From Betaproteobacteria bacterium (GTDB lineage Bacteria; Pseudomonadota; Gammaproteobacteria; Burkholderiales; Burkholderiaceae_D), in NCBI GenBank assembly GCA_025362735.1, contig JANYFL010000062.1, positions 62,001-126,000 on the forward strand: a stretch of 64,000 nt of DNA, read 5' to 3'. A program made the position numbers and the translations under genes. Below are positions 9,200-18,436 of the stretch, piece by piece. The notes beneath the pieces were generated by a model, which was not told the DNA's origin, did not search any database, and worked only from the letters and a program-made list of their open reading frames with translations. How positions within the stretch are numbered: the first letter of the stretch is position 1; each line of letters opens with the position of its first letter.

Positions 9200-9643
9200 A
9201 TGGATTTACGCAAACTGAAGACCCTCATTGATCTGGTTGCCGAATCGGGTATTTCTGAATTGGAAGTTCACGAGGGTGAAGGCAAGGTCAGAATCGTCAA
9301 GGCACCCTTGCAAGGTTTTGCACCACCGGTTCAATATGCGCCAGCTCCGGTGATCGCAGCCCCTGTTCCCGCCGCCACTCCCGTCGCAGAAGTACCGGCT
9401 GCGCCTACAGGCAATATCGTAACCTCCCCCATGGTCGGAACGTTTTACCGCTCGCCCGGTCCAGGCAAACCGGCCTTTGTCGAACTGGGTAAAGCAGTCA
9501 AGGCAGCTGAACCGGTCTGCATTATTGAAGCGATGAAGTTGCTGAATGAAATCGAAGCCGGGTTTGATGGCGTCATCAAAGAAATTCTGGTCGAGAATGG
9601 TCAGCCCGTTGAGTTCGGGCAACCGTTGTTCGTCATTGCCTAG
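9200..9643 (+). CDS. accB: Biotin carboxyl carrier protein of acetyl-CoA carboxylase
   Basis: AccB carries the biotin that AccC carboxylates and the AccAD transferase discharges onto acetyl-CoA, in the first committed step of fatty acid synthesis. The 147-residue protein shows the N-terminal helix region (MDLRKLKTLIDLV), a Pro/Ala linker (about 40-70), and the biotinyl domain with the thumb-bearing SPMVGTFYRSP segment and the acceptor EAMK motif with Lys113. It is the first gene of accB-accC. Confidence 0.97.
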   Translation: MDLRKLKTLIDLVAESGISELEVHEGEGKVRIVKAPLQGFAPPVQYAPAPVIAAPVPAATPVAEVPAAPTGNIVTSPMVGTFYRSPGPGKPAFVELGKAVKAAEPVCIIEAMKLLNEIEAGFDGVIKEILVENGQPVEFGQPLFVIA

Positions 9644-9816
9644 CCATTTAACCTAAGCCTTTTAGTTTTAGTTGAGATGCTGGTCAGATTTGCAATGACC
9701 TCTTTGTCCGTAACTGAACGGCAACTCTTTGTAGATAAGTTGGCACATGAGCCAATCAATTTTCAGTCTGAAGCTTGTCGGTCAATGATCGGCTGAAGTC
9801 ACCAACCAGGGCGACC

Positions 9817-11181
9817 ATGTTCGGAAAAATACTTATCGCCAACCGTGGCGAAATTGCTCTTCGTATCCAGCGGGCCTGCCGTGAAATGGGCATTCGCACC
9901 GTTGTGGTCTATTCAGAAGCAGACCGCGAAGCCAAGTACGTCAAACTCGCTGACGAATCGGTTTGTATCGGCCCAGCACAGTCCGCCAAAAGCTATCTCA
10001 GCATGCCGGCCATCATCAGCGCGGCTGAGGTCACGGATGCTGAAGCAATCCACCCCGGCTATGGCTTTCTATCTGAAAACGCTGACTTTGCTGAACGCGT
10101 CGAACAAAGCGGCTTCACCTTTATTGGTCCAACTGCAGAATGCATCCGCTTGATGGGCGACAAGGTTAGCGCCAAGCAAGCCATGATTGCGGCAGGCGTT
10201 CCCTGCGTGCCCGGCTCCGAAGGCTCCTTGCCGGAAGATCCGAAGGAAATCGTCAAGATTGCGCGGCAAGTCGGTTACCCGGTCATTATCAAAGCGGCGG
10301 GCGGTGGTGGCGGTCGCGGTATGCGGGTAGTCCATACCGAAGCGGCACTGCTGAATGCGGTAACGATGACGCGCTCGGAAGCGGGTGCCGCCTTCGGCAA
10401 TCCCATGGTCTACATGGAAAAATTTCTGGAGAATCCGCGCCATGTGGAAATCCAGGTGCTGGCCGACACGTTCAGGAATGCGGTCTGGCTGGGAGAACGC
10501 GATTGCTCGATGCAACGCCGCCACCAGAAAATTATCGAAGAGGCACCAGCACCCGGCATTCCTCGCCGCATCATCGACCGCATTGGTGATCGCTGTGCCG
10601 AAGCTTGCCGCAAGATTGGTTATCGCGGCGCAGGCACCTTCGAGTTCCTATACGAGAACAACGAGTTCTATTTCATCGAGATGAACACGCGCGTTCAGGT
10701 CGAGCATCCGGTCACCGAAATGATTACCGGCATCGATATCGTGCAGGAACAGATCCGCGTCGCAGCCGGTGAAAAGCTACGTTTCCGTCAGCGCGACATC
10801 GTGCTCAAAGGCCACGCTGTCGAATGCCGTATTAATGCGGAAGACCCGTACAAATTCACCCCATCGCCGGGCAAGATTCTGACCTGGCATGCACCCGGTG
10901 GCCCTGGCATCCGCGTCGATTCGCATGCCTATGCGGGCTATTATGTACCGCAGCACTACGATTCGATGGTCGGCAAGGTCATCGCTTACGGTGCTGATCG
11001 CAATCAGGCGATTGCCCGCATGCGCATCGCCCTGTCGGAAATGGTGGTCGAAGGCATTTTGACCAATATCCCTTTGCATCGTGAACTGATGGCCGACGCA
11101 CGCTTCATTGAGGGCGGCACCAGTATTCATTATCTTGAAAACAAACTTGCCGACCGCAATCTTGGCAACACCGAAAAGTAA
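9817..11181 (+). CDS. accC: Biotin carboxylase subunit of acetyl-CoA carboxylase
   Basis: An ATP-grasp enzyme that carboxylates biotin on AccB. The ATG at 9817 ([16 protein letters not shown]) is chosen because it begins exactly at the conserved N-terminal strand and gives 454 residues, close to E. coli AccC; the frame is open further upstream to a TTG at 9775. Conserved elements include the glycine-rich [12 protein letters not shown] loop, [26 protein letters not shown] and [12 protein letters not shown]. It follows accB after 173 bp and is followed by prmA after 12 bp. Confidence 0.97.
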   Translation: MFGKILIANRGEIALRIQRACREMGIRTVVVYSEADREAKYVKLADESVCIGPAQSAKSYLSMPAIISAAEVTDAEAIHPGYGFLSENADFAERVEQSGFTFIGPTAECIRLMGDKVSAKQAMIAAGVPCVPGSEGSLPEDPKEIVKIARQVGYPVIIKAAGGGGGRGMRVVHTEAALLNAVTMTRSEAGAAFGNPMVYMEKFLENPRHVEIQVLADTFRNAVWLGERDCSMQRRHQKIIEEAPAPGIPRRIIDRIGDRCAEACRKIGYRGAGTFEFLYENNEFYFIEMNTRVQVEHPVTEMITGIDIVQEQIRVAAGEKLRFRQRDIVLKGHAVECRINAEDPYKFTPSPGKILTWHAPGGPGIRVDSHAYAGYYVPQHYDSMVGKVIAYGADRNQAIARMRIALSEMVVEGILTNIPLHRELMADARFIEGGTSIHYLENKLADRNLGNTEK

Positions 11182-11193
11182 TGCGCGCAGGGC

Positions 11194-12108
11194 ATGTTCA
11201 CCGAAATTGTCTTTCAGACTGATCGCAGCCATGCGGATGCGCTGACCGACAGCCTGCTCGAAGCCGGTGCACTGTCGGCCACTGTTGAAGACGCAGATGC
11301 CGGTTTACCGGATGAGCAACCCTTGTTCGGCGAACCCGGGGGCGAGCCCGAGTTGCCTGCCTGGAATCGCAGCAAGATCGTCGCCTTGTTCGATGACCAG
11401 AGCGATGCCGACGCCATAGTCACCGAAGCTTTTCAAACGGCTGGCCTCAAGGCCGTGCCTGTGCTGGAACGCCGAAGTGTCGCCAACGCAGACTGGGTGC
11501 GTTTGACGCAAGCCCAGTTCGATCCGATCCATATCGGCGAGCGGCTCTGGATTGTTCCGTCCTGGCATGATGCACCAGCTGATGCACTTCAAACCGATAG
11601 CATTATTCTTGAACTCGATCCCGGTTTAGCTTTCGGCACGGGTAGTCATCCCACCACACGCCTGTGCCTCACCTGGCTGGAGTCGCACGTTGGCCCGGGG
11701 CAGTCGGTGATCGATTATGGTTGTGGCTCCGGCATTCTCGCCATTGCCGCAAAAAAACTCGGTGCTGGTGAAGTGGTCGGAACTGACATTGATGAACAAG
11801 CAATTGCAGCGTCCATCGACAACGCGCAGATCAATCACTGCGATGTAATGTTTTCGACATCGAAGCAATTTGAACACGTCCCCGCCGACATCGTGGTTGC
11901 CAATATTCTCTCCAATCCGCTGAAAGTGCTGGCACCGCTGCTATGCAGTCTGGTCGCGCCGGATGGACAACTGGTTTTGTCCGGCGTGCTGCTGCGTCAA
12001 TGGGAAGAAGTCGCGGCAGCTTATCAGCCCTTCATCCGCCTGGAGGTGTGGCGCAGCGAAGAAGATTGGGTTTGCCTGGCTGGGCAAAAACAAGTGGCTA
12101 CAGCCTGA
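11194..12108 (+). CDS. prmA: Ribosomal protein L11 methyltransferase PrmA
   Basis: PrmA trimethylates ribosomal protein L11. The protein has 304 residues: an N-terminal substrate-recognition domain (about 1-60), a linker, and a class I methyltransferase domain with the family-specific GTGSHPTT (148-155) and the SAM loop GCGSG (176-180), followed by the post-motif NIL (VVANILSNPL). It begins 12 bp after accC and is probably in the accBC operon, a common betaproteobacterial arrangement. Confidence 0.96.
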   Translation: MFTEIVFQTDRSHADALTDSLLEAGALSATVEDADAGLPDEQPLFGEPGGEPELPAWNRSKIVALFDDQSDADAIVTEAFQTAGLKAVPVLERRSVANADWVRLTQAQFDPIHIGERLWIVPSWHDAPADALQTDSIILELDPGLAFGTGSHPTTRLCLTWLESHVGPGQSVIDYGCGSGILAIAAKKLGAGEVVGTDIDEQAIAASIDNAQINHCDVMFSTSKQFEHVPADIVVANILSNPLKVLAPLLCSLVAPDGQLVLSGVLLRQWEEVAAAYQPFIRLEVWRSEEDWVCLAGQKQVATA

Positions 12109-12139
12109 TTACTGCCCTAATTAACAAGCGATTCGACCA

Positions 12140-13273
12140 ATGACTTTGGCCACACGCTGCCCGTCATGCGAAACTATTTTTCGCATGACCACCCAGGAAG
12201 CAACCGCACGCGGCGGCACCGTACGTTGCGGTGTTTGCGGCACCGCCTTCAATGCACTTGACGCACTGGTCAACGTCGAAACCCTACGCGCACAGGCACC
12301 GGCCACGGTCCCCCATCCGCCGGTTGAAGAGCAGACGCTCATTGATAACACCGGCATTGACTCCACACATCCTGATACGTCGCAGCCCGATACATCACAG
12401 CCCGTTTCAGATGATGAAGATTTGGAAATTAGTCTGGCACCGGAACCGATAGAGCCAATATCGGATCAAGACGAGAAGCGCGTAGTCGAAACGACGGAAT
12501 CTTCATCCACATCAGAACCTGGACCCGAGGAAGAAACAGAAACGTCCTCTGAAGTGCAATCAGATCGTGATAGCGATACACAAACCGATACGCCCAGCGA
12601 ATCCGGGCTTGCAACGGTCGAACCTGAAACACAATCCGAGCCAGTCATCGAATCGAGCTTTGCAGACACGATGACTGGGCCGCAACAAGATATGGCAAGC
12701 CCCGAGGTTGCTGTAAGTTCCTCAGTTTCAGCAACAGATGCCCTGCTTCTTGCGCCAGTTTCAAAAACCTATGAGCCCAGTGGCAAGCCAGGGCGTCGCA
12801 GCTTGTTTGTTTCCCTCTGCGCTGTAGCCTTGATGCTGCTCACAGCACAGGTGATCTATGTCTGGCGCGACACCTTAGCTGCCAGTTGGCCGGCGGCCCG
12901 GCCGCTGCTAATCAAGACTTGCGCGTTACTGGGCTGTCGGGTTGATCTCCCGATGAACCTTGATGCATTGGCAATCGAATCCTCGGAATTGCAAGCTGTG
13001 CCGCAGGCCACGAACAGCTACACATTCAATACGCTGCTGCGTAATCGTGGCCAACAGGCCTTGCGCTATCCGGCTCTGGAATTGACCCTCACCGATGCGC
13101 TCGACCAGCTCGTGCTCCGCCGGGTCATTCTTCCGGCGCAATATCTCGGCCCCGCCCAGCGTAACCAGATCGGCAATGGCATTGCTCCGAATAGTGAGTT
13201 GCCGATCCGTATCAGTTTCGACGTCGCAGGCACTACTATCGTCGGTTATCGCGTTGGCATTTTCTATCCCTGA
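12140..13273 (+). CDS. Zinc-ribbon (MJ0042) and DUF3426 membrane protein
   Basis: The N-terminus has a CxxC...CxxC zinc ribbon (C7, C10, C30, C33) in the MJ0042 style. It is followed by a long acidic, Ser/Thr/Pro-rich region (about 45-215) that looks disordered, one transmembrane segment (about 221-241), and a C-terminal DUF3426 beta-rich domain ending in GYRVGIFYP. It therefore probably sits in the inner membrane with the ribbon in the cytoplasm. It is a constant neighbour of prmA in many betaproteobacteria, but its function is not established. Confidence 0.85.
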   Translation: MTLATRCPSCETIFRMTTQEATARGGTVRCGVCGTAFNALDALVNVETLRAQAPATVPHPPVEEQTLIDNTGIDSTHPDTSQPDTSQPVSDDEDLEISLAPEPIEPISDQDEKRVVETTESSSTSEPGPEEETETSSEVQSDRDSDTQTDTPSESGLATVEPETQSEPVIESSFADTMTGPQQDMASPEVAVSSSVSATDALLLAPVSKTYEPSGKPGRRSLFVSLCAVALMLLTAQVIYVWRDTLAASWPAARPLLIKTCALLGCRVDLPMNLDALAIESSELQAVPQATNSYTFNTLLRNRGQQALRYPALELTLTDALDQLVLRRVILPAQYLGPAQRNQIGNGIAPNSELPIRISFDVAGTTIVGYRVGIFYP

Positions 13274-13299
13274 CATTTATTCCTAACAAGCAAAAATAT

Positions 13300-14244
13300 A
13301 TGCGCACACTAATCTGCGGTTCTCTCGCTTATGACACGATCATGGTGTTTGGCGGCCGTTTCAAAGACCATATCCTGCCCAATCAGGTTCACATCCTGAA
13401 TGTCTCTTTCCTGGTTCCCGACATGCGCCGCGAATTTGGCGGATGCGCTGGCAATATTGCGTACAGTCTGCGCCTGCTGGGTGGCGCGCCGCTGATCATG
13501 GCCACCGCCGGCAGCGACGCTCAGCCCTATCTGGATCGCCTGCAAGGTCTCGGGTTAGATACCGCGCACGTGCAAATGTTGAAGGACGCCTTCACCGCGC
13601 AGGCCTTCATCACGACCGATCTGGACGATAACCAGATCACAGCCTTTCACCCAGGCGCGATGAGCCGGTCTGCTGAACTTCGAGTCAATGACATTCAGAA
13701 TGTCGAAAACGTGAAGCTGGGGATTGTTGCCCCCGACAGCCGCGAAGGCATGCTGCAACACGCCACCCAGATGGCTGAGGCTGGAATCCCATTTATTTTT
13801 GATCCGGGCCAAGGTTTACCGATGTTTAACGGTGATGACCTGATGCACTTCATCGATCTGGCCGATTACGTCACCGTCAACGAGTACGAAGCCCAATTGC
13901 TCGCCGAAAAAACTGGCCGATCTTTTGAAGCACTGGCGCAGTCGGTCAAGGCGCTGATTGTCACGCAGGGTGGTCTCGGCTCGGTCATCTATGCCGACGA
14001 CAAAGGCCATGTCATCCCCAGCCTCAAGGCTGAAAAAATTGCAGACCCCACCGGTTGCGGTGACGCTTATCGCGGTGGGTTGTTGTACGGGATCGCCAAC
14101 GGCATGGACTGGGCCACGACAGGACGTCTGGCCAGTACCATGGGCGCGCTCAAGATTGCTTCGATGGGTCCCCAAAACTATGAACCTTCACGCGACAAAA
14201 TTGCCGAAGTCTTCAACGAGGCTTTTGATTACCGACCTTGGTAA
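13300..14244 (+). CDS. PfkB-family carbohydrate/nucleoside kinase
   Basis: This is a ribokinase-fold kinase of 314 residues. PfkB signatures are GGCAGNIAYSLRLLGG near the N-terminus and the ATP/anion-hole motif DPTGCGDAYRGG at about 249-260 with the catalytic base Asp255. The closest family flavour is adenosine-kinase-like sugar kinases found next to prmA/DUF3426 in Burkholderiales; the substrate cannot be deduced. It lies 26 bp after the zinc-ribbon gene. Confidence 0.88.
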   Translation: MRTLICGSLAYDTIMVFGGRFKDHILPNQVHILNVSFLVPDMRREFGGCAGNIAYSLRLLGGAPLIMATAGSDAQPYLDRLQGLGLDTAHVQMLKDAFTAQAFITTDLDDNQITAFHPGAMSRSAELRVNDIQNVENVKLGIVAPDSREGMLQHATQMAEAGIPFIFDPGQGLPMFNGDDLMHFIDLADYVTVNEYEAQLLAEKTGRSFEALAQSVKALIVTQGGLGSVIYADDKGHVIPSLKAEKIADPTGCGDAYRGGLLYGIANGMDWATTGRLASTMGALKIASMGPQNYEPSRDKIAEVFNEAFDYRPW

Positions 14245-14337
14245 GTATTAAATGAGTTGTAAATGATTGTAAGCAAGCCTTGGGTTCCGGGCCGCATCGC
14301 GTTATATCGTGATGTATTAACATTTTGGAGCGTTCAA

Positions 14338-14817
14338 ATGAAATCCCTTATTTCTTCTGGCTTGCGTATGACCGGCCTTTGCTTGGCCTTGGCCGGTTCC
14401 CTTTTCATTACTGGCTGCGCTACTCGCAATAACTCCAGTGCTATCTACACTTCGGGACAGACGCAGCGTGAACAGATCGTACGCATGGGCGTGGTTGAAA
14501 GCGTGCGTCCCGTCACGATTCAAAATCGCGAAACTGGCGTCGGCACCGTGACCGGAGCTGTGGTCGGCGGTGTTGCGGGTGGTGGCATGGGTGGCGGCCG
14601 GGGCAGTGCGGTGACTGCGGTTATCGGTGCAGTCGCTGGCGGGATCGCCGGACAAGCCATCGAAAATTCGGCGAACAAACAGAATGGACTCGAGATCACG
14701 GTCCGCCTGGAAAACGGCGAAATGCGCGCCATCGTTCAGACTGCCGATGAAGTCTTTCAACCGGGGGAGCGAGTACGCATTCTTTCAAGTGGTGGCGTCA
14801 GCCGGGTGACGCACTGA
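14338..14817 (+). CDS. Outer-membrane lipoprotein with glycine zipper (SlyB / 17-kDa antigen-like)
   Basis: A 159-residue lipoprotein: a signal peptide ends in a lipobox (ITGC, lipidated Cys27), and a Gly/Val-rich 2TM glycine-zipper segment (about 77-107) is followed by a small beta domain (EITVRLENGEM...QTADEVFQPGERVRI). The ATG at 14338, preceded by TTGGAG at good spacing, is preferred to upstream starts. The family helps maintain outer-membrane integrity. The palindromic repeat described below begins at its TGA stop. Confidence 0.88.
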   Translation: MKSLISSGLRMTGLCLALAGSLFITGCATRNNSSAIYTSGQTQREQIVRMGVVESVRPVTIQNRETGVGTVTGAVVGGVAGGGMGGGRGSAVTAVIGAVAGGIAGQAIENSANKQNGLEITVRLENGEMRAIVQTADEVFQPGERVRILSSGGVSRVTH

Positions 14818-14960
14818 CAGGATGTTGCAAAACTACTGCGCGACTGTGATGCGGCGTTGGGCAGTGCTCGAAATCCTCGTGTACGTCCCAGTACACTCCG
14901 GTTTCTGCGCGCTGTCCACCTTGCCTCACAGCCGCTCGCTACGTTTTTCAACACCCTGTA
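14818..14960 (+). repeat. Long-palindrome interspersed repeat, copy 1
   Basis: An element of about 143 bp that starts directly after the lipoprotein stop codon and is about 95% identical to the reverse complement of 45113-45251; the main difference is a 5-6 nt insertion after the ACTCCGG near 14900. Its ends form an imperfect terminal inverted repeat (ACAGGATGTTG versus ACAGGGTGTTG). The two halves are complementary over most of the length, around a GTGTAC-n6-GTACAC centre (near 14880-14898), so the RNA would fold as one long hairpin. It has no coding capacity. It resembles a MITE-like or intergenic palindromic unit. Confidence 0.85.
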
Positions 14961-14989
14961 ATTAATTTTTGCGCAGAAATCACACTTAC

Positions 14990-15547
14990 TTAAATCGGCC
15001 CAATGCTGCCTAATACAAGCAGCGCAATCTGGATCAGCACAAACAAAACCAGTAGCGACAGATCCACCCGGCCAATTGGCGGCAGCACGCGGCGCAATGG
15101 GCGCAGCAGTGGAACGGTGAGCGCATCAAATATCGGCAGGAAGGGTGAAAACGGATTCACCCAACTCAGAACGGCCGCAATCACAACGATCAATTGCAGC
15201 ATGTACAACATCCACTTGATCATCCACAACAGCGCTACCCACAGGGTTTGTAATATATCCGGCGGCCCCGCCAAGCCCGCGCTCAGACCCAACGCAGCCC
15301 ACACGATCAAGACCGCCACCACGCTCAGCGCATAGGCAGCAACCAGACTGGCCCAATCGACATTGCCATAAGCTGGCAGCAAACGCCGCAAGGGCCGCAC
15401 AATCCAGTCGGTGAGCGCCATCACAAAATGACCAATCGGATTCTTGGCGTTCAAGCGCAACCGTTGCATCCACAAGCGCAGCAGACAAGCGCCGACGAGC
15501 AAGCCACCGGCCACATCGATAATCAGTTGAATAATTCGATAGAGCAT
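14990..15547 (-). CDS. YggT-family integral membrane protein
   Basis: A 185-residue protein with two YggT modules, each a pair of hydrophobic helices followed by a basic, Pro-containing loop (WIVRPLRRLLP at about 48-58 and VPLLRPLRRVLPPIG near the C-terminus). YggT proteins are inner-membrane proteins; some have been linked to osmotic-shock tolerance, but the biochemical function is unknown. It is transcribed away from the H1-like gene region and converges on the lipoprotein gene. Confidence 0.9.
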   Translation of the reverse strand: MLYRIIQLIIDVAGGLLVGACLLRLWMQRLRLNAKNPIGHFVMALTDWIVRPLRRLLPAYGNVDWASLVAAYALSVVAVLIVWAALGLSAGLAGPPDILQTLWVALLWMIKWMLYMLQLIVVIAAVLSWVNPFSPFLPIFDALTVPLLRPLRRVLPPIGRVDLSLLVLFVLIQIALLVLGSIGPI

Positions 15548-15649
15548 GGATCAGTCCGGCTCAGAGTTGTAGAGCGGCTATTGTAGCCGCGCAATCTGCA
15601 GAAGAAAGTGCGGAAGAAAGTACGAAAGACAGCACAACTGGCTGCCGAA

Positions 15650-15682
15650 ATAAAAATCCCACGCAATGCTCTGCGTGGGATT
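15650..15682 (-). terminator. Intrinsic terminator of the histone H1-like gene
   Basis: A perfect 11-bp stem (15655-15665 with 15672-15682, 6-nt loop) is followed on the minus strand by a U-rich tract. A second hairpin, ATCGGGG/CCCCGAT (15700-15706 with 15718-15724), lies between it and the stop codon. Confidence 0.85.
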
Positions 15683-15731
15683 GATCACTGCAAACAATCA
15701 TCGGGGCAGGATCACCACCCCGATGACTGCA

Positions 15732-16172
15732 TTACGGACGGCTGCCCGTGGGAAACGGCCATGCGGCGGCTGGGTTCAGCGCGCTTTTTGCCGGGGCAGC
15801 AACTGCAGGAGCAGGTGCTGCTGCAGGCTTGGCAGCAGGCTTTTTGGCGGCCTTTTTAGCAGCAGGCTTTTTGGCAGCTTTCTTGGCAGCCTTTTTAGCG
15901 GGCTTCTTGGCAGCGGCTTTTTTAGCCGGAGCCTTTTTCGCTACTTTCTTTGCAACCTTTTTGGCCGGTGCTTTTTTAGCAGGGGCTTTCTTGGCTACTT
16001 TCTTCGCAGCTTTTTTGGCAGGAGCCTTTTTGGCTACGGCTTTCTTTGCAACCTTTTTGGCCGGTGCTTTTTTAGCAGGGGCTTTCTTGGCTACTTTCTT
16101 GGCCGGGGCTTTTTTGGCTGGAGCTTTCTTTGCTGCGGGTTTCTTTGCTGCGGCTTTCTTGGCAGTTGCCAT
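15732..16172 (-). CDS. Histone H1-like Lys/Ala/Pro-rich DNA-binding protein (AlgP-like)
   Basis: A 146-residue protein made almost entirely of KKAPAKKxxxK-type repeats, with a C-terminal tail ending in [13 protein letters not shown], as in betaproteobacterial H1-like proteins. It is expected to bind and condense DNA without sequence specificity. The ATG at 16172 is chosen because AAGGAG lies 7 nt upstream, rather than an in-frame start 5 codons earlier. The DNA is internally repetitive: 15945-16004 is identical to 16041-16100, a 96-bp (32-codon) offset, so length variation between strains is likely. Confidence 0.9.
   Translation of the reverse strand: MATAKKAAAKKPAAKKAPAKKAPAKKVAKKAPAKKAPAKKVAKKAVAKKAPAKKAAKKVAKKAPAKKAPAKKVAKKVAKKAPAKKAAAKKPAKKAAKKAAKKPAAKKAAKKPAAKPAAAPAPAVAAPAKSALNPAAAWPFPTGSRP
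15945..16100 (-). repeat. Tandem duplication inside the H1-like gene
   Basis: A 60-bp segment at 15945-16004 is repeated exactly at 16041-16100. The 96-bp period is in frame. The nucleotide identity is complete even at third positions, so the duplication is recent or maintained by slippage. Confidence 0.9.
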
Positions 16173-16375
16173 TTGATACTCCTTCACGTGAAGTTACAGA
16201 ACAAGTTAAAGAAACCCGTCCACCGGACAGCGCGCTGTTGGTGGTACGGATTATTCATCGGCGCAAACTGTTGCACGCTGTTCTGTGCGTCGAGCTGGTT
16301 TACGCTAATGAATGCTGCACTTGGCCTGCTGATTCGACGGCTCGGCCTGTTGCCAAGGCGACGAATCAATCGGCC

Positions 16376-16405
16376 AAAAAAAACGCCGGGCAATGCCCCG
16401 GCGTT
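16376..16405 (-). terminator. Strong intrinsic terminator, minus strand
   Basis: A 9-bp GC-rich stem (16382-16390 with 16397-16405) is followed on the minus strand by eight U residues. It lies about 380 nt beyond the nrdB stop and would end the nrdB transcript or an unannotated small RNA from 16406-16787. It also insulates the H1-like gene. Confidence 0.85.
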
Positions 16406-16787
16406 GATATTCGATGTAGTAAATAATGCTGCAAACTGTTTGCTAAACGATACGACAGAAAATTTTTGCAGACCAGTGTGAAGCCAGTGTTGCTTTTGTG
16501 CAGCAAATGCGGCTGAAAGATTGAAGGGAAAGCGTCCCTGCTCCCGTTGTAAACGGAAACTTGTTGCGTTGTCGTATTCAATCTGTTGCTGCATGCGTAT
16601 GAACGCTTTCGCTCCTTACTGCATTGACTTGATCAATTCTGATTTCTTCTTGATCCGCTTCTTGCTCACTTCACTGCTCTTTACGGCTACCGCTCAACTC
16701 TCTTTACTTCTTGCAGATTCTCTCTATGAGAATCACTTGCCTGTTCTACTGTTGATGATCTGAATCTGAGCTCAACTAATTCCAATC
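16406..16787. other. Non-coding interval between nrdB and its terminator
   Basis: No convincing gene is seen in these 382 bp. Short open frames on both strands lack ribosome-binding sites, and the minus-strand ones run through the terminator stem. A small hairpin (GATTCTC/GAGAATC, 16716-16734) is present. The stretch may be a long 3' untranslated region of nrdB or contain a small RNA. Confidence 0.5.
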
Positions 16788-17999
16788 TCATTCCCAACTC
16801 AGCGCGCCACCAGTCTGATATTCAATCACACGCGTTTCAAAAAAGTTGCGTTCCTTCTTCAGATCAATCATCTCCGCCATCCACGGAAACGGATTGTCCT
16901 CTTGCTCGAACAAGGGGTCAATACCTATTTGCTGACAACGACGATTTGCGATGAATCTTAAGTAGCCTTTGAACATCGGCGCGTTCAATCCAAGCACGCC
17001 GCGCGGCATCGTATCTTCCGCATACGCATACTCCAACTCAACACCTTGCTTGAACAGCACACGAATTTCTTCACGGAATTCCGGCGTCCACAAATGCGGG
17101 TTCTCCAGCTTGATGGTGTTGATCAGATCGATGCCGAAACTGCAATGCATCGACTCATCACGCAGGATGTATTGATACTGCTCGGCCGCTCCCGTCATCT
17201 TGTTCTGCCGACCCAGCGCAAGAATCTGCGTGAAGCCCACATAGAAGAACAGACCTTCCATCAGGCAGGCAAAAACGATCAGCGACTTCAGCAGCTTCTG
17301 ATCATTCTCCGGCGTACCGGTCTTGAAGTTCGGGTCGGTCAGCGTGTCGATGAAAGGAATCAAGAACTCATCCTTGGCACGGATCGAAGCGACCTCGTGA
17401 TAAGCGTTGAACACTTCGCCCTCGTCCAGACCGAGCGACTCGACAATGTACTGATAGGCGTGCGTGTGGATCGCTTCTTCAAACGCCTGACGCAACAAAT
17501 ACTGACGGCATTCCGGCGCAGTGATGTGGCGATAGGTGCCAAGCACGATGTTGTTGGCGGCCAGCGAATCGGCCGTCACGAAAAAACCAAGGTTGCGTTT
17601 GACCAGACGACGCTCGTCATCGGTCAGCCCTTGCGGGTTCTTCCACAGCGCGATGTCGCGCGACATGTTGATTTCCTGCGGCATCCAGTGATTAGCGCAA
17701 CCAGCCAGATACTTTTCCCAGGCCCATTTGTATTTGAACGGTACGAGCTGGTTGACGTCGGTCTGGCCGTTGATGATGCGCTTGTCCGCAGCGCGCACGC
17801 GGCCCTCGTCACGTTTGGCTTCGCTGGCGGCGAAGGCAGCCACGGCGGCGGTGTGAGCGGCTTTGGGGAAGGCGGCCGAAGACAGCGGCGAACCGGCGGT
17901 ATCCGTATGCGTGGCGAGACGCGGCGGCTCGGTCATCGGTGGCATGGTAGCCAGGATGGGGTTAGGGGTATTGCTGATTTCATCATCCCAAGAGAGCAT
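16788..17999 (-). CDS. nrdB: Class Ia ribonucleotide reductase beta subunit
   Basis: This protein houses the diiron-tyrosyl radical cofactor for reduction of ribonucleotides by NrdA. The ferritin-like core shows the ligands Asp144 (TADS), Glu175 and His178 (EEAIH), the radical tyrosine Tyr182 at H+4, and the later DESMHCSFG motif. The 403 residues include an Ala/Pro-rich N-terminal extension (about 1-68) before the conserved [19 protein letters not shown] segment. It is encoded downstream of nrdA on the same strand but is separated from it by about 1.17 kb of repeats, so the two may not share one simple transcript. Confidence 0.96.
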   Translation of the reverse strand: MLSWDDEISNTPNPILATMPPMTEPPRLATHTDTAGSPLSSAAFPKAAHTAAVAAFAASEAKRDEGRVRAADKRIINGQTDVNQLVPFKYKWAWEKYLAGCANHWMPQEINMSRDIALWKNPQGLTDDERRLVKRNLGFFVTADSLAANNIVLGTYRHITAPECRQYLLRQAFEEAIHTHAYQYIVESLGLDEGEVFNAYHEVASIRAKDEFLIPFIDTLTDPNFKTGTPENDQKLLKSLIVFACLMEGLFFYVGFTQILALGRQNKMTGAAEQYQYILRDESMHCSFGIDLINTIKLENPHLWTPEFREEIRVLFKQGVELEYAYAEDTMPRGVLGLNAPMFKGYLRFIANRRCQQIGIDPLFEQEDNPFPWMAEMIDLKKERNFFETRVIEYQTGGALSWE

Positions 18000-18436
18000 G
18001 GATCTTTCCTTTCCGGTTTTGCTTTACTACTTAATTATTGAGTCACTCGTTAACGCTTGGTTCCCTCTCCCACTGGGAGAGGGTTAGGGTGAGGGCCGCT
18101 TTTAAGCTTGTCCTTACCTTTACTTCATTCTTTATTAACTACTTAACTGCATTGCACATCGCCCTGCAGGCGCCGCGCCCTTCTTTCTTTGCTTCGCCAA
18201 AGAAAGAAGGCAAAGAAAGGCGAGCCCCGTCACCGCCCGCCTTCAGCGGGTTCCCATGCTTGCACTTCCAAGACGGCGGGGGCTGAAACTCGCTACGCTC
18301 AAACAACAGCCCCCTCAAAAGACTCCGTCTTGAAACTACAAGCCCGGCGGTGCCAAAGGGCAGCTTGCTGCTGAGCTACCTGTTTCAAAATCTTTACTTC
18401 CATTGCGGTTCAAACATTCGGCGCAATGCGCTTTGC
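18000..18436. repeat. Repeat cluster downstream of nrdA, part 1
   Basis: There is no gene here. The stretch holds a CCCTCTCCC/GGGAGAGGG palindrome with a GGTTAGGGTGAGGG tail (18063-18099), present again inverted at 19110-19147. Next comes a TTCTTTCTTTG-n6-CAAAGAAAGAA hairpin (18181-18208) followed by about 120 bp that look like part of a larger mobile or intergenic repeat. Last is a GC-rich palindromic motif at 18419-18450 whose GTAGGGTGCAATAAGC-type core is widespread in proteobacterial intergenic DNA. Confidence 0.65.

Noticed and set aside
15780-16160. Regularly repeated DNA considered as a CRISPR array or minisatellite
   Set aside because: The periodicity is coding (in-frame KKAPAKK-type repeats) with no unique spacers of constant length.
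15748-16176. Plus-strand Ala/Phe/Leu-rich frames that look like a multi-pass membrane protein
   Set aside because: They are the reverse strand of the Lys/Ala/Pro repeats of the H1-like gene, which has the proper start, ribosome site and terminator.
16184-16594. Minus-strand 136-codon open frame upstream of the H1-like gene
   Set aside because: It reads straight through a strong intrinsic terminator (16376-16405) and has no ribosome-binding site.
16788-17999. The Ala/Pro-rich NrdB N-terminal extension as a novel domain
   Set aside because: As far as I recall, similar low-complexity extensions precede the conserved core in many betaproteobacterial NrdB proteins; it looks disordered, with no domain pattern.
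17046-18041. A 331-codon plus-strand open frame antisense to nrdB
   Set aside because: It is entirely antisense to the certain nrdB gene, with low-complexity composition and no ribosome site; a shadow frame.
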